The position numbers were made by a program, and so were the translations under genes. 24,112 bases of DNA, from the NCBI GenBank assembly GCA_900557435.1, contig USSH01000004.1:1-24112 (forward strand), in the 5' to 3' direction. The notes beneath the pieces were generated by a model that was not told the DNA's origin, ran no database searches, and saw only the letters and a program-made list of their open reading frames with translations. The stretch comes from an uncultured Coprococcus sp. Lineage in GTDB: Bacteria; Bacillota; Clostridia; Lachnospirales; Lachnospiraceae. Of this stretch, positions 21,864 through 24,112 are shown piece after piece. Numbering within the stretch: position 1 is the stretch's first letter; the number at the start of each line of letters is the position of its first letter.

Positions 21864-23057
21864 CTATGGATTACAATTCTTACAAGGCTCATATCCCTCG
21901 GATATAAGCTCATCCCTTGTGGCCGTTCTCTCGGACTTATTGGATTCCTTCATCTGTTTCACACTTTTGCATGACGGCTTATGGAATTTGCCCGTGTTAG
22001 TGTTTACTATATATGTATCCTCGTTCGCTGCCTCCATCTGAGCTTCCGATGTATCATCAACCTTTGACTCTATGTTTTGAGTTTCCTCGCTTGTTCCAGC
22101 CTCTGCTGCCTGGCCTCCATCTTCACCAGATACATCCGAACTCGTATTTTCTCCCGGCACCACATATCCCGGATCCGCCTCACTACCACCGGTTGCATAG
22201 TCAATCAGCACCCCAGGCTGCACATTGTACACATACACGTTAAAGCTAACCCCAGCGCCTTTGTCCTCCACGGACTCAGCCTCCATCTGCACTCCAGAAG
22301 CAACAAGGTTATCCCCGTCAAATATCGGCGTGACCCTGTAAAGCACATGGTTTCCGGTGCTCTCCACATAATCAGCCACTTCATTTTCAAATGGAAGCAT
22401 GCCTGTCACGTTAAGATATCTGGTTCCCGTTATCAGATTCTTCTCATTTGCATTTTCTCCAGCCAGCTGATATCCGATCAAATGACATCGATTGTATAGG
22501 TAATTACCATCTATACGATCATTATACTTCACCGTATGCCAGCCCGAAGGCTTGACCATACCTATCGCTCCTCGCTCCTCCGTCGGCATGATCTCTTTAC
22601 AAATGTTGGCATAAGCAACTCCGCACCTTCCAAGTGAGTCCAGATCACTATAATTCTCAAATGCATCCGTCACCAGCTCATCATCGCCAAATGCCGGCAC
22701 ATTGCCATTTATGTCACAATATGCACTTCCAGAATATGCTGGAATATCAGCAAGCTCCATATTTGAAGCTGTCTTCCCCTCGGTGCTCGCGTCTGCTGCC
22801 CCACCAATATCCGAAACTGTCGTATTCTCAGTGGTTTCTAAGCTTTCTGATGAAATATCACTTTGGGTTTCCGTGATCTTCTCTGTTGTCGTAGTCTCCG
22901 CAGAGGTTACCTGTTCAGATACAGTAGTTACCTCATCAGAAGCGAGATTACCATTAACCGCCGATTTACTGCCATCTGCAATTCCTGACAGACTGCAGCC
23001 TGACAGCACCAACGCAAATACTACCACATATAGCGCAGTATAGAATTTTCTTTTCAT
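21864..23057 (-). CDS. Secreted lipoprotein DNA/RNA non-specific endonuclease
   Basis: This is a 397-residue cell-surface nuclease, likely for degradation or uptake of extracellular DNA. A signal peptide ends in the lipobox LSGC (Cys21), followed by a Ser/Thr/Glu-rich linker to about residue 105. The nuclease domain (about 108-290) has the Endonuclease_NS_2-like motif YNRCHLIGYQLAGENANEKN (His192 the likely catalytic base) and NLITGTRYLN. After a second acidic linker, the last 50 residues hold FHKPSCKSVKQM and GYEPCKNCNP, a Cys/His module like the Ada-type zinc-binding tail seen on other secreted nucleases. GGAG precedes the ATG. Homologues include streptococcal and Lachnospiraceae DNA-entry nucleases. 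Confidence 0.9.
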   Translation of the reverse strand: MKRKFYTALYVVVFALVLSGCSLSGIADGSKSAVNGNLASDEVTTVSEQVTSAETTTTEKITETQSDISSESLETTENTTVSDIGGAADASTEGKTASNMELADIPAYSGSAYCDINGNVPAFGDDELVTDAFENYSDLDSLGRCGVAYANICKEIMPTEERGAIGMVKPSGWHTVKYNDRIDGNYLYNRCHLIGYQLAGENANEKNLITGTRYLNVTGMLPFENEVADYVESTGNHVLYRVTPIFDGDNLVASGVQMEAESVEDKGAGVSFNVYVYNVQPGVLIDYATGGSEADPGYVVPGENTSSDVSGEDGGQAAEAGTSEETQNIESKVDDTSEAQMEAANEDTYIVNTNTGKFHKPSCKSVKQMKESNKSERTATRDELISEGYEPCKNCNP

Positions 23058-23103
23058 TTTACCTTTCTCCTCTTAATTGTAAACATCCCAAATGTGTCTT
23101 ACC

Positions 23104-23131
23104 ATTATTCTACTCATAATGAACTGTACAA
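23104..23131 (-). promoter_or_regulatory. Candidate promoter of the nuclease gene with overlapping palindrome
   Basis: On the minus strand TTGTAC (23131-23126) is followed by 16 bases and AATAAT (23109-23104). The -35 overlaps a small palindrome, ACTGTacaACAGT-like (23123..23135). The spacing is a base short, so the call is tentative. Confidence 0.3.
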
Positions 23132-23164
23132 CAGTATACTACATTTTTAATCCGTTTTGTCAAA

Positions 23165-23331
23165 GGGGACAGGTACCTCCGTCCCCTTTTCATCACTTTT
23201 TTACCTATTTTCGCCAAATTCCCAAAAGGGGTCAGGTACCTCCGTCCCCATTTGCCCTTTTTTTCGCCTATTTACGTCAAATTTGCCCCAAGGGGTCAGG
23301 TACCTCCGTCCCCACTGGTACCTCCGTCCCC
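23165..23331. repeat. Tandem cluster of the GGTACC repeat, 63/64-bp period
   Basis: Copies start at 23165, 23228 and 23292 (spacings 63 and 64), and a partial GGTACCTCCGTCCCC half follows to 23331. Two of the copies have GGGGTC in place of GGGGAC. The spacers have diverged but keep their length and a TTTCGCC or TTTACGTC core. It lies between the coat protein stop codon (23345) and the nuclease promoter. Confidence 0.9.
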
Positions 23332-23344
23332 ATCAGTAAGCTAC

Positions 23345-23803
23345 CTACACCATTCCATTTGCAACTTTGTACTTGTAGAGCATCTCGGCGTGATTCTGTT
23401 CCTCGATCTGTATGTCTGCAAGCAGCTTTCTCACTGCACTCTCGCCAAATGCAAATATCTCTCCATTGTACTCGCCTGACACAAGTTTCTCCGTTCCGAT
23501 ACAGTCTGTTGCAAGGAACTTGTCATTCTTCTTATCCTCTGAATCGTCCATCATCTTGTATGTCTGCTTTGGCTCATAATCTTTTCCATTGCTGTCGTTG
23601 CAATCACACTGAGGAACCTGTCCATCGAGCACCTGTGTAAGTGAATCATAATGTTTCTGCTCTTCCTTCTGAATAGTCTGGAACAGATTCTTGAGCTCCG
23701 GATCCTTCGCCTGCTCAGCATATCGTCCATACTTCTCCACACAAGACTTCTCCTGTGTCTGCAGATCCTGAATAACTGTTTTTTCTTTTTCCTTTAATAT
23801 CAT
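23345..23803 (-). CDS. Ferritin-like / Coat_F spore coat protein
   Basis: The 152-residue product is a helical bundle with two ferritin-like E-x2-H motifs: KEEQKHYD (about residues 45-53) and IEEQNHAEML (about 133-142). A hydrophilic linker (DCNDSNGKDYEPKQTYKMMDD) links the two halves. The overall layout is that of the CotF family (Coat_F, PF07875) found in spore-forming Firmicutes, where members are built into the spore coat; iron-binding is possible but not shown. AAGGAG precedes the ATG. Repeats follow the stop codon. Confidence 0.85.
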   Translation of the reverse strand: MILKEKEKTVIQDLQTQEKSCVEKYGRYAEQAKDPELKNLFQTIQKEEQKHYDSLTQVLDGQVPQCDCNDSNGKDYEPKQTYKMMDDSEDKKNDKFLATDCIGTEKLVSGEYNGEIFAFGESAVRKLLADIQIEEQNHAEMLYKYKVANGMV

Positions 23804-24112
23804 AGCTATACTCCTTCCGATTAAGATTCCGCCTGAAACTTATGCCAGATTTTTAAAATTTCTTCTAGAACTCCTTTTAAAATTAGAATTTCTGTTGGAA
23901 TCTCTTTCTGAACCTCTGTGATTTTGATGTATGACATTTACATCTCATAAATATTATTATCCAAAGAAGTCAAACTCTATTCCTATATCTATATTTATCT
24001 ATAATTTTGCCTGTCACAGATTTCATCATCTACCGATCCACATCAAATCCATCTCTGTCACAGATTACTCATCTACATTTGTTTTTTCTGACCTTCCATC
24101 AGTCCTGCCGGC
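23804..24112. other. 309-bp gene-free right end with a direct repeat of CTGTCACAGATT
   Basis: No ORF of note is seen. CTGTCACAGATT occurs at 24011 and 24055, each followed within three bases by TCATCTAC, so a roughly 23-base unit is repeated 44 bp apart; CTGTcACAG is itself an imperfect palindrome. The left part (23850-23930) is T-rich with degenerate TTCT..GAA units. This would be the upstream region of the coat protein gene, but I see no convincing -35/-10 pair. Confidence 0.5.

Noticed and set aside
23092..23640. A plus-strand ORF of 182 codons
   Set aside because: It runs through the repeat cluster and then antisense to the coat protein gene; its composition is Ser/Pro-rich, as expected of a shadow frame.

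Overview
The window looks like chromosomal DNA of a strictly anaerobic gut Firmicute, most likely a Lachnospiraceae member of the Coprococcus/Butyrivibrio type. The support is the mid-range G+C, strong GGAGG-type ribosome binding sites, a Coat_F-like spore coat protein, a ThrE-type split exporter, a PAQR/hemolysin III protein, an ATP-dependent exporter of the Firmicute ABC-2 type, and a Crp/Fnr plus Fe-S redox module. This assignment is inference; there is no rRNA or tRNA in the window. Almost every gene lies on the minus strand, so gene order reads right to left. The exceptions are a Crp/Fnr regulator and a small membrane protein near 20.4-21.5 kb.

Left part (1-8.3 kb): two tandem paralogous lipoproteins of unknown function. 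Next is a tightly overlapping four-gene operon (membrane protein, ThrE large subunit, ThrE small subunit with a TTG start, small membrane protein) closed by a perfect terminator. Then come truA with a TTG start, a maltose/galactoside-type O-acetyltransferase, a 205-bp interrupted inverted repeat that no gene explains, and a hemolysin III family protein.

Middle part (8.3-18.3 kb): a two-gene ABC exporter, a MATE efflux pump, an iron-dependent NADPH-type alcohol dehydrogenase with an AraC-type regulator and an unknown protein upstream, an APC-family amino acid permease, and an ornithine cyclodeaminase/mu-crystallin family enzyme with a leader hairpin. The start region of the alcohol dehydrogenase is tandemly duplicated, which creates a short upstream ORF ending at its start codon.

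Right part (18.5-24.1 kb): a redox module with a divergent Crp/Fnr regulator. Its target Fe-S protein gene has a palindromic operator centred exactly 41.5 bp upstream of the predicted transcription start. Then come a small membrane protein, a decayed gene remnant, a secreted lipoprotein nuclease with a C-terminal Cys-rich module, and a ferritin-like spore coat protein.

A dispersed palindromic repeat (arms GGGGAC/GTCCCC around GGTACC) occurs singly and in four short tandem clusters with a nearly invariant 64-bp period. It sits between genes, and in two genes of the Fe-S module it forms the 3' end of the reading frame. This repeat family, the 205-bp inverted repeat, the Crp/Fnr operator and the duplicated leader are the observations most worth following up.
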